NCBI GenBank assembly: GCA_973895155.1
Contig: OZ316893.1
Span: forward strand, 25,482,001 to 25,546,000
Direction of reading: 5' to 3'
Source: Marsupella aquatica
Lineage: Eukaryota > Marchantiophyta
DNA: 64,000 nt
A program made the translations under genes and the position numbers. Within the stretch, counting starts at the first letter, position 1. Every line of letters begins with the position of its first letter. Of the stretch, positions 53,061 to 64,000 are shown piece after piece. A model generated the notes under the pieces. The model worked only from the letters and a program-made list of their open reading frames with translations, did not search any database and was not told where the DNA came from.

Positions 53061-53254
53061 TGCAAGTAGAGTTATTTAGCAATGTGTGACTATTTGTATA
53101 TGGATTACTCATTCCTGTTAGGCTACGGCTTAGTTCTAGTTAACCCTTAGTTAACCCTTGTGGTTTTTAGGGGGAGACCTGGTTTGGTGATTGTCTAGAA
53201 CTTCCCGTTGAGGAATCCATATGGTAGCATTTAGTCCAGTCCCCAAGACAAGAG

Positions 53255-53266
53255 TCAAGGGGGAGT
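53255..53266 (+). other. Polypurine tract of the copia element
   Basis: CAAGGGGGAG directly precedes the 3' LTR and is the expected plus-strand primer site. Confidence 0.85.
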
Positions 53267-53267
53267 T

Positions 53268-53603
53268 TGTTAGATATTGCTCTAGTCTTGTGACTCATGA
53301 GCTAACCACAATTAGTCTAACTCGGGTTAGGACTTAGCTAATGTTAGCGGTAGTGCATATAGCCAGGGCTGATGCCAGACCCTGGTGGAACAAAGGCTCA
53401 TTGTTATGGAGCTAGTTGAGAGATAGGAAGAGCTTGTGTTGTGGATGCTTGGTATGGCCGGTCGGCCTAGAGTGCAGTAAAGCTCTTGTATGTTCCCGTG
53501 GACGTAGCCTCATGTGGAGGTGAACCACGTATCTCTCTGTGTCGACTCTTGTACGTTGGATGGTTCATGGGCTTGCCGTTACGAATGTCGTCTATGCTCA
53601 ATA
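53268..53603 (+). repeat. 3' LTR of the copia element
   Basis: It is 336 bp and nearly identical to 46869-47212. It ends CTATGCTCAATA, where the terminal CA has become TA. The GAGAG target-site copy follows directly. Confidence 0.95.
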
Positions 53604-53644
53604 GAGAGTTGTATATGAAAACTCTGGCATCTTATATATAAATT

Positions 53645-53900
53645 GCGAAGGAAAGCTAGAGTTGAGGTCTAGGCTTCTAGAGTGAAGCATGTAGACCATG
53701 ATTCTGAGGCCCCACCATAATATATGTGCATTGAAAGGAGTATGTTATGATACATATGATTCTCAAAATGATGGGGCCAAATATGATGGTTTTTTTTAAT
53801 CATTTCACTAACCTTCAAAGTATGAGAAGAGTAAATATATTTTATTGACACTTTTATTGCACTCTTCTCTATTACTCTCCTGGATTCATATTCAAAGAAT
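53645..53900 (-). repeat. Dispersed CTCTAGAC-associated repeat, inverted copy
   Basis: This is the reverse-orientation partner of 3680-3945, with GCTAGAGTTGAGGTCTAGGCT, CATAATATATGTGCA, TGATGGGGCCAAATATGATGG and AGTAAATATATTTTATTGACAC. It lies immediately outside the copia element. Confidence 0.6.
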
Positions 53901-54475
53901 GGGTAGTCGGGGATAGTATTTGCAAATACAAATAAAACAGTAATGTAATTTTTCTAAAGTGTAATTTCAAACATCTCAACAAATGAGTAGTGGAGTCTAG
54001 TATTTACAAATACAAATAAAACAGTAATGTCATTTTTTAAGAGTGTAATTTCAAACATCTTTAGTGGCAATGTACTTCAAAAAACAATTTCAAACATAGA
54101 GTCAATGTAAGCAATTTCAAACATCAATTTGAAACATTTTTAGTGGCAACGTAGTCCAGATTCAACCCCGGAGGACATTAATAAGACTATGGTACCACAG
54201 CTTGTGCGTGTGTGCGTGTTTATCGGCTCGATCTCGCACTTGAAGGGTCGGCGATCTGTCTGCAAAATAGTTGGTAGAGTGGTACCGTGTGGCGTGCATG
54301 ACTCCGCTCGAGGTAACCGATAATCTGGAGTAGATCTGGACCCACATGAGGGACTGATGATACACATACAGCTCACTCCTATCCTGTACTCCACTGTCGT
54401 CAGGTGATTTCACACTCTTGAAGTGAAATTTTTCTCTTGCGATGAAGCTCATGCAAATCCACTGATGCCAAATTG

Positions 54476-54478
<3 letters not shown>
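53901..54478. other. AT-rich spacer with small duplication
   Basis: The phrase TACAAATAAAACAGTAATGT, followed by GTGTAATTTCAAACATCT, occurs twice near 53928 and 54009. No gene is seen. The later part (54180 onward) has higher GC and may begin the ETFB promoter. Confidence 0.4.

Positions 54479-54511
<33 letters not shown>
54479..54511 (+). repeat. (AG)n microsatellite
   Basis: About 16 uninterrupted AG dinucleotides lie upstream of ETFB. A similar GA run precedes PARP1 at 14742. Confidence 0.95.
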
Positions 54512-54514
<3 letters not shown>

Positions 54515-55675
54515 AGTAGGGAATAGAGTTGAAAATGGTGATTGGCTGACTTATGAGGAACTTCAGTACTGCGCCGTGGGATGCTGAAATGAACAATTGT
54601 TGTTAGAGAGGAATAGAAGTACAGAGTACGCAAGCAGAGAGGAATTCCATGGAAGAATTTGGAGTTTTTGATCGAGTTCTCTGATTTGAAAAGTAGATTG
54701 GTGACGGATACGCCCAGTTCGCATTCAACGGGGGCAACATCCGGTTGGATTGACTCGTTGGCAACCAGAAACAGGTAGGGAAATCCTGCTCTTCGTCTCT
54801 TTATCAGTGGACAATGGATGTGAAATTCTGAAAGGGGAAGAACTTGGCCTTAGACATCAGATGTGAGAGAGGTTTAAAAGAATTGATTCGCTTTGACAGT
54901 ATGTTTTGTTAGAGGATACCAACAGCATGACTGGTCACAGCTCTTTCCATCGTATATACATATATATTTTTGTCCCAGACTTTTGTGTACCAAGCAATGT
55001 TTAGTATATTTTGAGCTGTCCTGACCACGGTTCAGTTTCAGAGTTGAGGGTTTTCGGGAAGGAAGAAAGGGTGCATCGCATGCATTCCTGCTCGGGCTTC
55101 TCTGTTTCGAGTTTCGTCTGTTGGGTGTTCAATTTAGGGCTAAAAACATGGGAAACCGAAGCCTGAATTCTGGATCTCTAAAACATTTGAGGATTGAGCA
55201 GGAGTTGGCAGTAAGTTGAGATTGGGGCAATAACGTGCGGGAGAAAATTAGTCGAATTCGCACCTGAATGCACAGGTTGTGGAAAGCACTGAGAAAAACA
55301 TAGCCGTGATTGGCTGTGAGAGGAGTGACCATTCGGAAAGGGGAGGACGCGATTATTAACCGAATCTATTAATTTCTTGGTTCAATTGCCATTTTGTGTA
55401 CTCAATGCAGGGGCTTGTGTTGATCACCGGATTGTGTATCATTGATTGTGTACGCAAGATTATAATATCATGAAGGAGGTCCAGCTCGAGTAGAGAGGGA
55501 GTGAGAACAGGATAGTTGTTAACTATTTCATGTCCTTACCGCAGCGACTCGTGGTAAGTGAGGTTGGCGTGGAATGAGCCCAGTAGCCTTGTGAACTATT
55601 GAAGAGAATTCTTGGAATTAAAATCAGATTGCTCTCAAGCTCGATTTAGTGTAGGTGAAGACAGAGGGGAGCATC
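54512..55675 (+). promoter_or_regulatory. ETFB upstream region, possible 5' UTR intron
   Basis: The frame has no coding potential. A donor-like CAG|GTAGGG lies near 54774, and the long spacer before the ATG would fit a leader intron, which is common in plant genes. No specific element can be named with confidence. Confidence 0.3.
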
Positions 55676-56428
55676 ATGAAGGTTCTAGTAGCCGTTAAGC
55701 GAGTCATTGACTATGCTGCGAAAATTCGAGTGAAGGCGGATAAGAGTGGGGTAGAGACGAGCAATGTGAAAATGTCAATGAACCCATTCTGTGAAGTAGC
55801 TGTGGAAGAAGCCTTAAAGATCAAAGAGGCCGGGAAGACTTCGGAGGTAGTGGTCGTTAGCATGGGAGGTCGTCAGTGTGTGGACACCCTTCGTACAGGT
55901 CTCGCCATGGGGGCTGACAGGGCAATTCACGTTGCTACCGATGCCACTCTGTACCCTTTGGGTGTGGCCAAACTCCTCAAAGCCGTTGCAGCTATTGAGC
56001 AGCCCCAATTCATCATCTTGGGTAAGCAGGCCATTGATGATGACGCTAATCAAACAGGGCAAATGGTTGCTGGACTGCTTAAATGGCCTCAAGCGACATT
56101 TGCATCCAAGGTGACTTTTGAAGACAAGGATGCTGTTACTGTGCAGAGGCAGGTGGACGCGGGATTGGAGACAGTCAGGCTGAAGCTTCCCGCAGTTGTT
56201 ACCACTGATATGCGCCTGAATGAACCACGCTATGCTACTCTGCCTAACATCATGAAGGCCAAGAAGAAAACTATCACAAAGATCACCCCGGAAGAGCTTA
56301 AGGTGGACGTAGGCCAAGATCTGGAGATTCTTCGAGTGGAAGAGCCCCCTAAACGGAAAGTTGGAGTGATGCTTTCGTCGGTGGATGAGCTGTTGGAAAA
56401 GCTTAAAAACGAGGCTCATGTGATCTGA
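55676..56428 (+). CDS. ETFB: Electron transfer flavoprotein subunit beta (ETFB)
   Basis: A single exon of 250 codons begins [13 protein letters not shown], the standard ETF-beta N-terminus, so ATG 55676 is chosen. Motifs in order are [48 protein letters not shown] (nucleotide-binding region), [16 protein letters not shown] and [18 protein letters not shown], the recognition loop that docks dehydrogenases. ETF-alpha/beta in the mitochondrial matrix takes electrons from flavin dehydrogenases and passes them to ETF:ubiquinone oxidoreductase. In plants this supports branched-chain amino acid, lysine and phytol breakdown under carbon starvation. No cleavable presequence is visible, as in most ETF-beta proteins. 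The lack of introns contrasts with neighbouring genes; I recall introns in the flowering-plant gene. No degradation is seen. Confidence 0.95.
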   Translation: MKVLVAVKRVIDYAAKIRVKADKSGVETSNVKMSMNPFCEVAVEEALKIKEAGKTSEVVVVSMGGRQCVDTLRTGLAMGADRAIHVATDATLYPLGVAKLLKAVAAIEQPQFIILGKQAIDDDANQTGQMVAGLLKWPQATFASKVTFEDKDAVTVQRQVDAGLETVRLKLPAVVTTDMRLNEPRYATLPNIMKAKKKTITKITPEELKVDVGQDLEILRVEEPPKRKVGVMLSSVDELLEKLKNEAHVI

Positions 56429-58192
56429 GTCCGGTCTTCTTCAAAAGAAACATTATTCCAGCTCTGAATCTCTCGTTCAGCTAGGAAGAAGAGATATGAA
56501 GCGAATGGGGTTTGAGCTGACTATTGTCCTGGGTAGTGGGCCAGTACAGTATGGCACAAAGTGTTGCAGAGAAATATGCCTAGTAGGCGAATCTGTTTTC
56601 ACAAACAAGGTGATATGCCAAAGCTCAGGTGTAGGCATGGCTATCACGAGTGGCAAAAGGATGCTTTCTAATTGCACACGGACATCCCCAAATCTACAGG
56701 GAGATATCAGGGGCACTGAAGTAGAAGGCCCAAGATCACTTACTACAAGTCGAGGGAATCCGTGGCTCTAGTTTCAACAGATGAGGCGAGTTGAGGGGGC
56801 CTATACCGTTAACGATGAAGAGTTCTGACTCTGTTGTATGTCCTTCGCTGTTCGTCTCATCCGTCGTCGACAGCAAAAGCTCTTGTAAAGATGAATGAGT
56901 ATTTTGTTCCCGCTATTCTACTCCGGTGGAATATCTAACAGCTGGTGAAGATGGGATATATTGTCTTGAAAGGAAGGTCAGGGTTCTAGTCAGGTCTCCA
57001 AATGTCCTTTCCCACAAAACGTTGTGTACACTTTAGTTCCAATTTGTAGATTTGCTTGTTAGAGCCTCGTAAGAGGTATGTAGAAGGGAAGTGTGTTCCA
57101 GTCCGTATTTCATCTGCCTTGAATTTCCTTTGGCTTTCTGGAATGTACATATCAAGCTGGATTTTTTTGGTTTTAGTCAATAAAGATTCTACAATCTTAC
57201 ATCACAATCAAGTCTCCCTTAGTCTTAAGTTCACCTCTTCTTGGCATTTGAAGAAATTGGACCTATGCAATAACCATTTCTCTTTCAATGGCTTGTGGGA
57301 TGGTTCGGTAGTTCCTATGAACGTGGATTGCTGAATTGTTTAACCCTTTTTCTGTCGAGAGCAGGAAATATTTCTGGAAGGGGTACCAAGTTTATAAATC
57401 TATTGTGACTCAATCCCTGCCCTAGCTGCCTGTGTAAAGGATAGCAAAGACTTCAGTTTATCAACTGGCAATATTACAGTGTTAGTACTTGAGAGTTCAC
57501 CTTAGCCATGTTCACAACAACCGCCATGCCATGAATGGACCAGACTAACACGAGGAGTATCGGAGATTTATGAAGAGAATGAACATGTCTTTATTTCAGT
57601 CCTGACCCTCTGGATCAGCGTGCCATTGGACCAAGATGAGGCGCAGCAGGTTACAAGACAGCCCAGTACGAAGTACATGTCGACTGAGCTTCATAGCTCT
57701 GCACGTGAAAGCCTCTTCTACGTACTCTACCCAGTGCGGTCCATGCCCTCTTCTTGATTCATCCCTCGGCAAGGTTTATTAAAATTCCACCTCCAAGAAG
57801 GTGGTCAGTAGCCGCCAGTAGCAACAGCGTATACTACCGCTCTCGGTGACTCATCTTAAGATAGAATCTAGAGACTAAAGGACTAATCTCATCTGAATTT
57901 TACAGGAACTCTACCTGGCCATGGGGCCAGCAAAACAAGCAAAACACTTTGATATCATGATCATGGAATCTGATCAGAAGTGGATGTCTAAAGACCTAAA
58001 TACTCTTGAAACATAATGCTTTGGCATTCGTTCAAATTGTGGCACGAAAATGAAGGGACTAGATTTAAGATGCTGCAGATTTTCTAACTGGAGCGTAACG
58101 AAGTCAGAGAGACTCGTTCTCAACCATAAAGATGAGGTGGAATCTAGATGACGTATCATTATCCTCCTTAGTATGCAAATTGGCCCACTTGT
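56429..58192. other. Intergenic region between ETFB and SWEET
   Basis: This holds the convergent 3' UTRs of ETFB and SWEET and spacer. Short frames show no domain on either strand. No repeat or RNA gene was recognised. Confidence 0.5.
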
Positions 58193-61100
58193 CTACGCAG
58201 GAAGGTTCTCATTACTTGCGTCTTTGGATGGGAGAGATGAGACTCTAATATTCTCATCACCCTTGACAAGTTTCCCATCGGGTGTGTAAACTATATTTTT
58301 GACAAATGTATCTGGCATTTCTATCACAGTAGCATCTCCAACTTTGCCTTTCTTAGAGAAGTCGTCACAGGGCTTAGCATTGCGATACGTTACATAAAGT
58401 GCAATTTGCGCCGCGCCAAAGAGTACTCCAAGTACATTTGGAATCTGCAGAACCACCATCGCGCTCTCAGATGTTTTGCTAAGTTTTGGTCTTCATAAAG
58501 TTGGTGGCTCTCTCCTTTCGACTTACATGCTTTGAATTTTAGTTTGATTTTATATTATATCCCTATATTGTTCCTTTTCATCATAACTACTTCACAATGT
58601 CAAAGATGAGCGTGCATTAATGAAAAGGAGAGGGACTCTGAAGACAGGATGCATCGTCTTCGAATTGCCCATCAGTCGAAACCAGAAGAAATGCATGGAT
58701 TGGTAGTTAAACTTTGAAACCTCAATAAATAACTCGGCAGAACATGACTGATTCGAAAAATGCATGCTCAAGGTTAAGGTAGTCCTCTGTGGATAGAAAT
58801 TCTGATCATATGTGATGCAAACACGCGTACCTACCGAGCCATACAGTCAAACACGGGGAACTCAGAGAAGTTGACTACTTGAGTACCGATGGAGGTAAGA
58901 AAAACCAACCAAGACGAAGATGTCCTTTGTGAACATGCCATAGCATGTCCAAATGCAGCTGTTGATGAATAAAAACACACATAGCAGAATTGGTAGGAAC
59001 TCCACGCTTCGAGTGAGAATCACCATCTTCTGCTCCGACCAGCAAAAAAAAAGCCACTTTTTAATAAACCTCGAATTATCATTCAAAATCCTTCACTCAA
59101 ATGTGCTCAGTCGAACTATACGGACCATCAAGTGAACGTAGGAGCTATCCTCAAGTCGTTGCATACTTAAACCCCTCACTGCAATCAGTGTAGATAACGC
59201 TACTATCGAGGCTATCACTCCTCCTCGCAACTATCTATGAATCCCCAAAAATCCAGAATGGTACATCGAAAAATCCACATCCATAATGGTACATCCGAAA
59301 ATCCACAAAATCGAAAACATGTACTACAGGTTTAAATTGCCCTAGCTAGGCTCCTCATGGCGGACCCTAGCATGCAGGAATAAAAATAAGAAAGTTTTAT
59401 CCTTCATGAAAGTTAGTAACAGTACTCATTTTCTTCAAGACAAATTGCCATAAAGTGAAGTATTTTAAAACCCCTTAAATCTGGGGCCACGATGATTGCA
59501 TTAAGTAACCACGGCTAGGGAGAAGCCTTCACAGTAAAACTTCCAAAGCATCATCCAACTGTTAGCATTCGGATTGAAGCTCTTTTTTTTCTTTGTGCAG
59601 GAGCCATGACTGTTTGGTGTGCGACGAATCCACTCCGATTATATAATAAGGGTTTTGGTGAATGCTCGTGAGGTAGGCTGTGCAAATTTTGTGAATTCCA
59701 ACCGAGACGGTGACATCCATTCAAGGCATCTTACATGATCTGATCTACGAGAATCAGGTGACTGCAGCTCATGCTTACCGCGACCGTGAGCGGGGACGCA
59801 TAAGTGATGACGCCAATCACGACACAAATGCCTCCCACTGTCTGGGAGCGTTTATGTTGTGGAACAACAGTGAGGGTCAGCACCGCGGCAGTTGCCAAGA
59901 ACACAAAGCACGCAGCCAGCACCTTTATGATGTACGTCTGCATGAAAAATTGGAACACATTCATAACATCAGGATGGGTCCGGAACGATTCCTTCAAAAT
60001 TCCACACTATTTCTAATCACATTAAAATTGCTCAGTAGTATTCTAAGTCAAAGTTCACCAGATTTATAACGTCCGCGATCAAGAACTCGGAGCATGCGGG
60101 GGGAGCATGTTCACCTAAATAGTGCACGGTCAAAACTAATTAAAATGCACTGAAAAATGAAGAGAACGTGGCCACAAGCGATGTGCATGAGAAGCCTGGC
60201 CCTATTGGGTAGCGACAGACTGAAGAGAGAATGGGTGGACCTTCTGATCAGTCATAGCCCAAACCCCGGACATAGCCATGCTGTCCTATTGTCCTAAGCA
60301 AGCAGCCCCAAATAAAAGGTGACATTGGCTGCACGTGACAGGGGTTTTACTTTATGTCGTGGACATTGAACTTTGAAATATCTTGAACTTGTGTTGCAGA
60401 CGGATCCGGGGACGGCTCATGACCTTGGCATGGGTGAGACCAAAAAAACAAAGAACACACATGAGCTCATCTAGCAGCAGCCAATTGCAACAACAGTTGA
60501 CGACATCACCGAGGAACCGACTCTGTAGTTGTCTTGGGATCCTTAATCTACGCTGAAACTCAAGGTACGTTCAATCCAATCCTACTGGGAGAGATTGGAC
60601 CTGTCCTGAATATATCCAATTTGCGCACTGAAAGTGAGCGCACATTGGATCCAACAAACACTCAGTGATGATTTTGGACTAGGCCTGGAACGCACTTAGC
60701 TAGCTGTCTTGGGATCCGCAATTTACGTACGCTGAAACTCAAGGTACGTTAAATCCAATACTACTGGGAGAGATTGGACCTGTCCTGAATATATCCAATT
60801 TGCGCACTGAAAGTGAGCGCACATTGGATCCAACGCACACTCAGTGATAGTTTTGGACCAGGCCTGGAACCCCCTTACTATTAAAAGTCACCGCAGATTG
60901 GATCTAAGATACTGGAATATATTGTCTTGGAACGGTTGACTTGAATCCCTCCTAAAGTGGATTTCTACCCAGTCACATTCTTGTAACTTTTGCGTGAACA
61001 TGGCTCTCCTCACACTTCAAGTAAGATGTACCCTCAATGGCGGTTGATAAGCTAGACAGAGCTCCGCTAATCAAGTCAGGTGCAAACTGTCATCAAATTA

Positions 61101-62573
61101 CTTGAGGATCTCGGATCGACAGGAACCAGAGGGTTCAAATGCCTTCTACACGCAATGGCATGCATGCCTGAAACTCTCTACAGCCTGACTTAGATCATAC
61201 CGCACGAGGTAACGATCTAGTAAACATCGAGCGGATTGTTGGTTTCGATCAACTCTTACTGAGTACGTGTACATAACAAGATAATACTCTAGTCATATAT
61301 GAACGCTAGAAGGAATTCGACCAAGGATGCAGCTTCAGATTCAAGGTTCCAGATCTAAAACACAAAGTTCAAAAGTAACTCACCCTTGTTTTCTTCGCAG
61401 CGTAGGTCAAGAAGACGGTAAGATAGAAGATCTGTATTGAGCAACTAGCGACGTTGATGGTGATGAGCATGAGGGCGTTTTTCGTGACGATTGGGAGGCC
61501 ATACAACACCCAGAGCAAGGCTGAGACAAGTGCAAACACGTAGGGTAGGCCAGAGAATCCCTGCGTGCATTTGTTCTTGTATATTTTCCAGAATGTGGGC
61601 CTGCCAAACGGATAAAACCTAAATAAGGCCAGAGTCCTACAAGGTCAACAAGAATGGTATGTATTCTAATGAGCATTCAATTAACCTCACAACCTTCAAA
61701 TTTCAAGAATGACACAACCTTCGGAAAAGTGGAGAAAGTGTGGCCGAGGGATCTAGTGTTGGCACTCCTTGAACTCACTACGGCTACGCACTGTAATGTA
61801 GAGACTGTTTAATTTGATCCATTCCCTTTGTAATATATTGGCACCATGCATGTGTAAACGTACAAGATAACAGAACTCGTGATATATGATTGACAGATCG
61901 ATCATCTGATGATTCAATGGCTAGCTACTTTATTGCACGCAAACATTGATCGAGCGGGCACACGAATGAAGAAAATGCGCCGTAAAATGCTAGTTCGGAG
62001 ATGGCTCGTGTATGATCTCTAGTGTTAAGAAGTACTCACATTGGTGCTAGATTGACTCCCACTCCGAAGATATTTCCTGGAAGTCATATATACAGTTTAA
62101 CAGGCCGAATGATCAGGCAAACATAAAATTCAGATGGCAAAATGAGCAACCAATTCAAGTGCTCGATTAGAAATCTATATATCTCTAAAGATTCTATAAT
62201 TGTGAGATGGATATATTTTCCTAGTAACTACATCAAATCTAGACAGACTGAGGCTGAATTTCAGAATTGGACAAGGTGAAGGATGCATCAAATACACTGG
62301 ATCATTCGAGTAACACACGATTTGAATTCAGCATGCATTCCACTGTAATCATGAATGAAATGGGTGCTCCAGCTGGATACACATGTCTAGTAAACCCAAA
62401 ATGCTAGTTGAAACGAAAAGTTTCGATTGAGATAGCTATGCCCAAAAATGATGGTAAGTATGACCTTTCTTGAAGCAAAATCCTTGAAAACTTCGGTTCC
62501 AAGCTAGCTACTAGGGGGTCGTTTTATGCGTACCTATAATTCCGAAGACGAGCTTGATAATGTGCGGATCCAT
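58193..62573 (-). CDS. SWEET sugar transporter
   Basis: Six exons on the minus strand, in coding order 62534-62573, 62040-62076, 61384-61600, 59779-59937, 58910-59029 and 58193-58444, give 274 codons plus stop with consistent phases. The protein opens MDPHIIKLVFGIIGNIFGVG and has two MtN3/saliva triple-helix bundles joined by a linker helix, seven membrane spans in all. Landmarks are LAPMPTFWKIYKNK (first bundle), LLWVLYGLP, TYASPLTVAKMV (second bundle), SVEFLPILLCVFLFINS, WTCYGMF and IPNVLGVLFGAAQIALY. The C-terminal tail of about 65 residues is hydrophilic. SWEETs are facilitative uniporters for glucose or sucrose at the plasma membrane or tonoplast. The clade and substrate cannot be fixed here. 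Introns of about 1.4 kb (exons 3-4) and 0.75 kb (exons 4-5) are the longest. The exon pattern matches the conserved plant SWEET layout. Confidence 0.93.
60528..60873 (-). repeat. Tandem duplication of about 170-bp unit within a SWEET intron
   Basis: Two copies start near 60530 and 60708. They share GTCTTGGGATCC, CGCTGAAACTCAAGGTACGT, CTACTGGGAGAGATTGGACC, TGTCCTGAATATATCCAATT, TGCGCACTGAAAGTGAGCGC and ACTCAGTGAT. They lie in the intron between SWEET exons 3 and 4 and do not touch splice sites. Confidence 0.9.
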
Positions 62574-62890
62574 TGCTGCGGCTGCCTGGCCTTCGTGTCT
62601 GGTAGCTAGCTGGACTAGACAGAAAAATTCAATTCAAGTGCTACCAAGCAGATCGTATATCAAGCACTTCAAGCACGAAGCGCTGTAAGGTGGAGGCCGT
62701 TGCAACTCATCAGAGCTAGTGTAAGATCAGATACCCCGTGAACCGGAGCAACTGCCTGAGTGGATCAAATTCCTTCTCTGACTGACAATTGGCCAAGTCA
62801 GACTAGTGCATGTGATCCGTGTACAGGTACATGCATGCGATCCTAGAGGATCTCTGTAGCTCCCCGATACAGTTACTTATAATTAAGCAG
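62574..62890 (-). promoter_or_regulatory. SWEET upstream region
   Basis: This directly precedes the SWEET start codon at 62573 (minus strand) and must hold its 5' UTR and promoter. No particular element is identified. Confidence 0.3.
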
Positions 62891-62898
62891 CGTTCCCG

Positions 62899-63066
62899 TC
62901 CACAACGAATCTCTCGCGGGCTCGCTCGTTGGATATATGATCTCTACGTGGGTCTCAGGTGAATGACGACCAACTAACGCCCCAGCTGAGAACGAATCTC
63001 TCGTCGGATCTCTCGTTGCATCTAGCTCAATCTACGTGGGTCTTAATTAGGTGAATCTCGAGGTGA
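62899..63066 (+). repeat. Imperfect tandem duplication of about 95 bp
   Basis: ACAACGAATCTCTCG-CGG, followed by CTCGTTG and ATCTCTACGTGGGTCT-AGGTGAAT, occurs near 62900 and, with variation, near 62990 (GAACGAATCTCTCGTCGGA, CTCGTTGCATCT, ATCTACGTGGGTCTTAATTA). Confidence 0.7.
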
Positions 63067-64000
63067 ATGCGTCGACCCACTATTTCTTGCAGAAGTTTTG
63101 TGCCTGGAAAAGCTCTTGGGCTTCTTGGTCGACCCACTCACTCGATCTGCAACATTAGTTTACATCTGTTTTGGTTATATACCATGAGAGGCGAACGGGG
63201 CAGCGTGTTGGATTTTTCGTCCGAATCAGACTGCTTCTGTTCGGCTCGCACGGACTGTCCATCATCATTAGAATGTAAATTTCCTACGTTAATTTTGAGC
63301 ATGACTGCCTGAGGAGACATTCAAGACTCGTGCAGGCATAACCAAAGCTTGATTCGTTTGGGAAAATGACACTAGACCTTCTGCGAAAAGGACACAGGAC
63401 CTAGGAAAAGTAACGAGTCACCGCTTTCTGAGAGAATGACATAGGACCGAAAATATCATGACAATATTTGTCTGAGGGGTAGAATTAACTAGGAAAATGA
63501 CACTACATTACACTCGCCTCTAAGCAATATTAATATATGTAACCTTGCCGGATCCAAAGTCCTAATTAGACATGACATTAAGGACGTTCACTTATGTAAA
63601 GTCACCAGATTAAGGACTTAGACAAACGACATAAACCTGCCAAAGCTCTCAATAATATTCAGAGTTTTGGATACTTCGTCTAGAGTAACGCCATTTCTGA
63701 AAAACTTATTACCTTGGTATATAGACCGTCATCTAAATTAAGGCCAGAAGCAGCGATTCATGGGATTTGAGCATGGAAAGCAGAATCACAAGATTAGGGA
63801 CATATTACTACTTAAGAACAGGTACAGACTGCGAAGCTCATACGGTTCAAAGATTTGGATACACTCAGCGCCGCGTACGCGAGACTGGTGTAGAGCTAGT
63901 GTCCTCAATTAATTACGACAGCGTCGACAAACAAATGATTCTGACATCGACCCACATCTCATAGGTTCGGTAATCTGTCAAGCAGTGATCCATCATCGAA
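63067..64000. other. Terminal stretch, no gene recognised
   Basis: Short frames on both strands lack domains. A phrase like GAAAATGACA-TAGGACC recurs near 63363, 63430 and 63492, hinting at small degenerate repeats. Any gene beyond the window edge is not visible. Confidence 0.4.

Larger units (their letters stand above)
46869..53603 (+). mobile_element. Full-length Ty1-copia LTR retrotransposon, coding-defective
   Basis: The 6735-bp element is bounded by two LTRs (46869-47212 and 53268-53603) and a 5-bp target-site duplication GAGAG (46864-46868 and 53604-53608). A tRNA-iMet primer site and a polypurine tract lie at the expected places. The internal order is gag, protease, integrase, reverse transcriptase, RNase H; integrase before reverse transcriptase defines the copia superfamily. 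The LTRs differ by seven substitutions, all transitions, and one 8-bp indel, about 2 percent, so the insertion is fairly young. Six in-frame stops and one frameshift disable the polyprotein. Confidence 0.95.

Noticed and set aside
54162-54596. 144-codon minus-strand frame across the AG microsatellite
   Set aside because: Its middle is a Ser-Leu run produced by the microsatellite, with no recognisable domain.
55814-56419. 201-codon minus-strand frame opposite ETFB
   Set aside because: It is the antisense shadow of a strongly conserved gene and has no family features of its own.

Overview
The window is nuclear DNA from a land plant. Its genes have many short exons with GT..AG introns of about 100-1500 bp. 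The gene set is plant-type: PARP1, a pTAC16-like plastid nucleoid protein, a SWEET transporter and a family-1 glycosyltransferase. A Ty1-copia retrotransposon is primed by a plant-type initiator-Met tRNA site. Intergenic DNA is full of short local duplications and AT-rich dispersed repeats. Protein divergence from flowering plants and the architecture point to a bryophyte-grade or lycophyte-grade plant; a liverwort is my best guess, but the species cannot be fixed from sequence alone. No CRISPR arrays, rRNA genes or intact tRNA genes were seen.

Layout. 1-6400 is repeat-rich intergenic DNA: a dispersed CTCTAGAC-type family, inverted copies, and a roughly 300-bp tandem array ending in a 393-bp foldback element. 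7000-10600 holds a nine-exon chloroplast-targeted peroxiredoxin-like 2 (PRXL2/AAED1) gene, preceded by a possible 72-aa small membrane ORF. 10600-14250 is intergenic and ends in a roughly 51-bp minisatellite. 14922-23098 is a complete 20-exon PARP1 gene whose zinc ligands and H-Y-E catalytic triad can all be read. A second copy of the foldback element lies just downstream. 27508-31043 is a five-exon pTAC16-like gene and 32886-33863 (minus) is SEN54, a tRNA-splicing endonuclease subunit. 35519-36277 is an intronless ORF that looks like an uncharacterised ascomycete fungal protein. It is followed at once by broken copies of pTAC16 and SEN54, in the same order and orientation as the originals, which marks a decayed segmental duplication. 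37800-43100 is repeat-rich. 43114-44547 is an intronless UGT. 44700-46700 holds local duplications, a tRNA-like SINE head and a 157-bp inverted-repeat element. 46869-53603 is a full-length but dead copia element with a 5-bp target-site duplication. 55676-56428 is intronless ETFB. 58193-62573 (minus) is a six-exon SWEET.

The genes are independent housekeeping and metabolic loci, not a cluster: DNA-damage signalling, tRNA splicing, plastid nucleoid, plastid redox, mitochondrial electron transfer, sugar export and small-molecule glycosylation. The most unusual items are the fungal-like ORF beside the decayed duplication, the pair of foldback elements, and the copia copy whose nonsense codons all fit C:G to T:A changes. 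Exon coordinates were derived by hand from splice consensus, reading-frame continuity and remembered family alignments.
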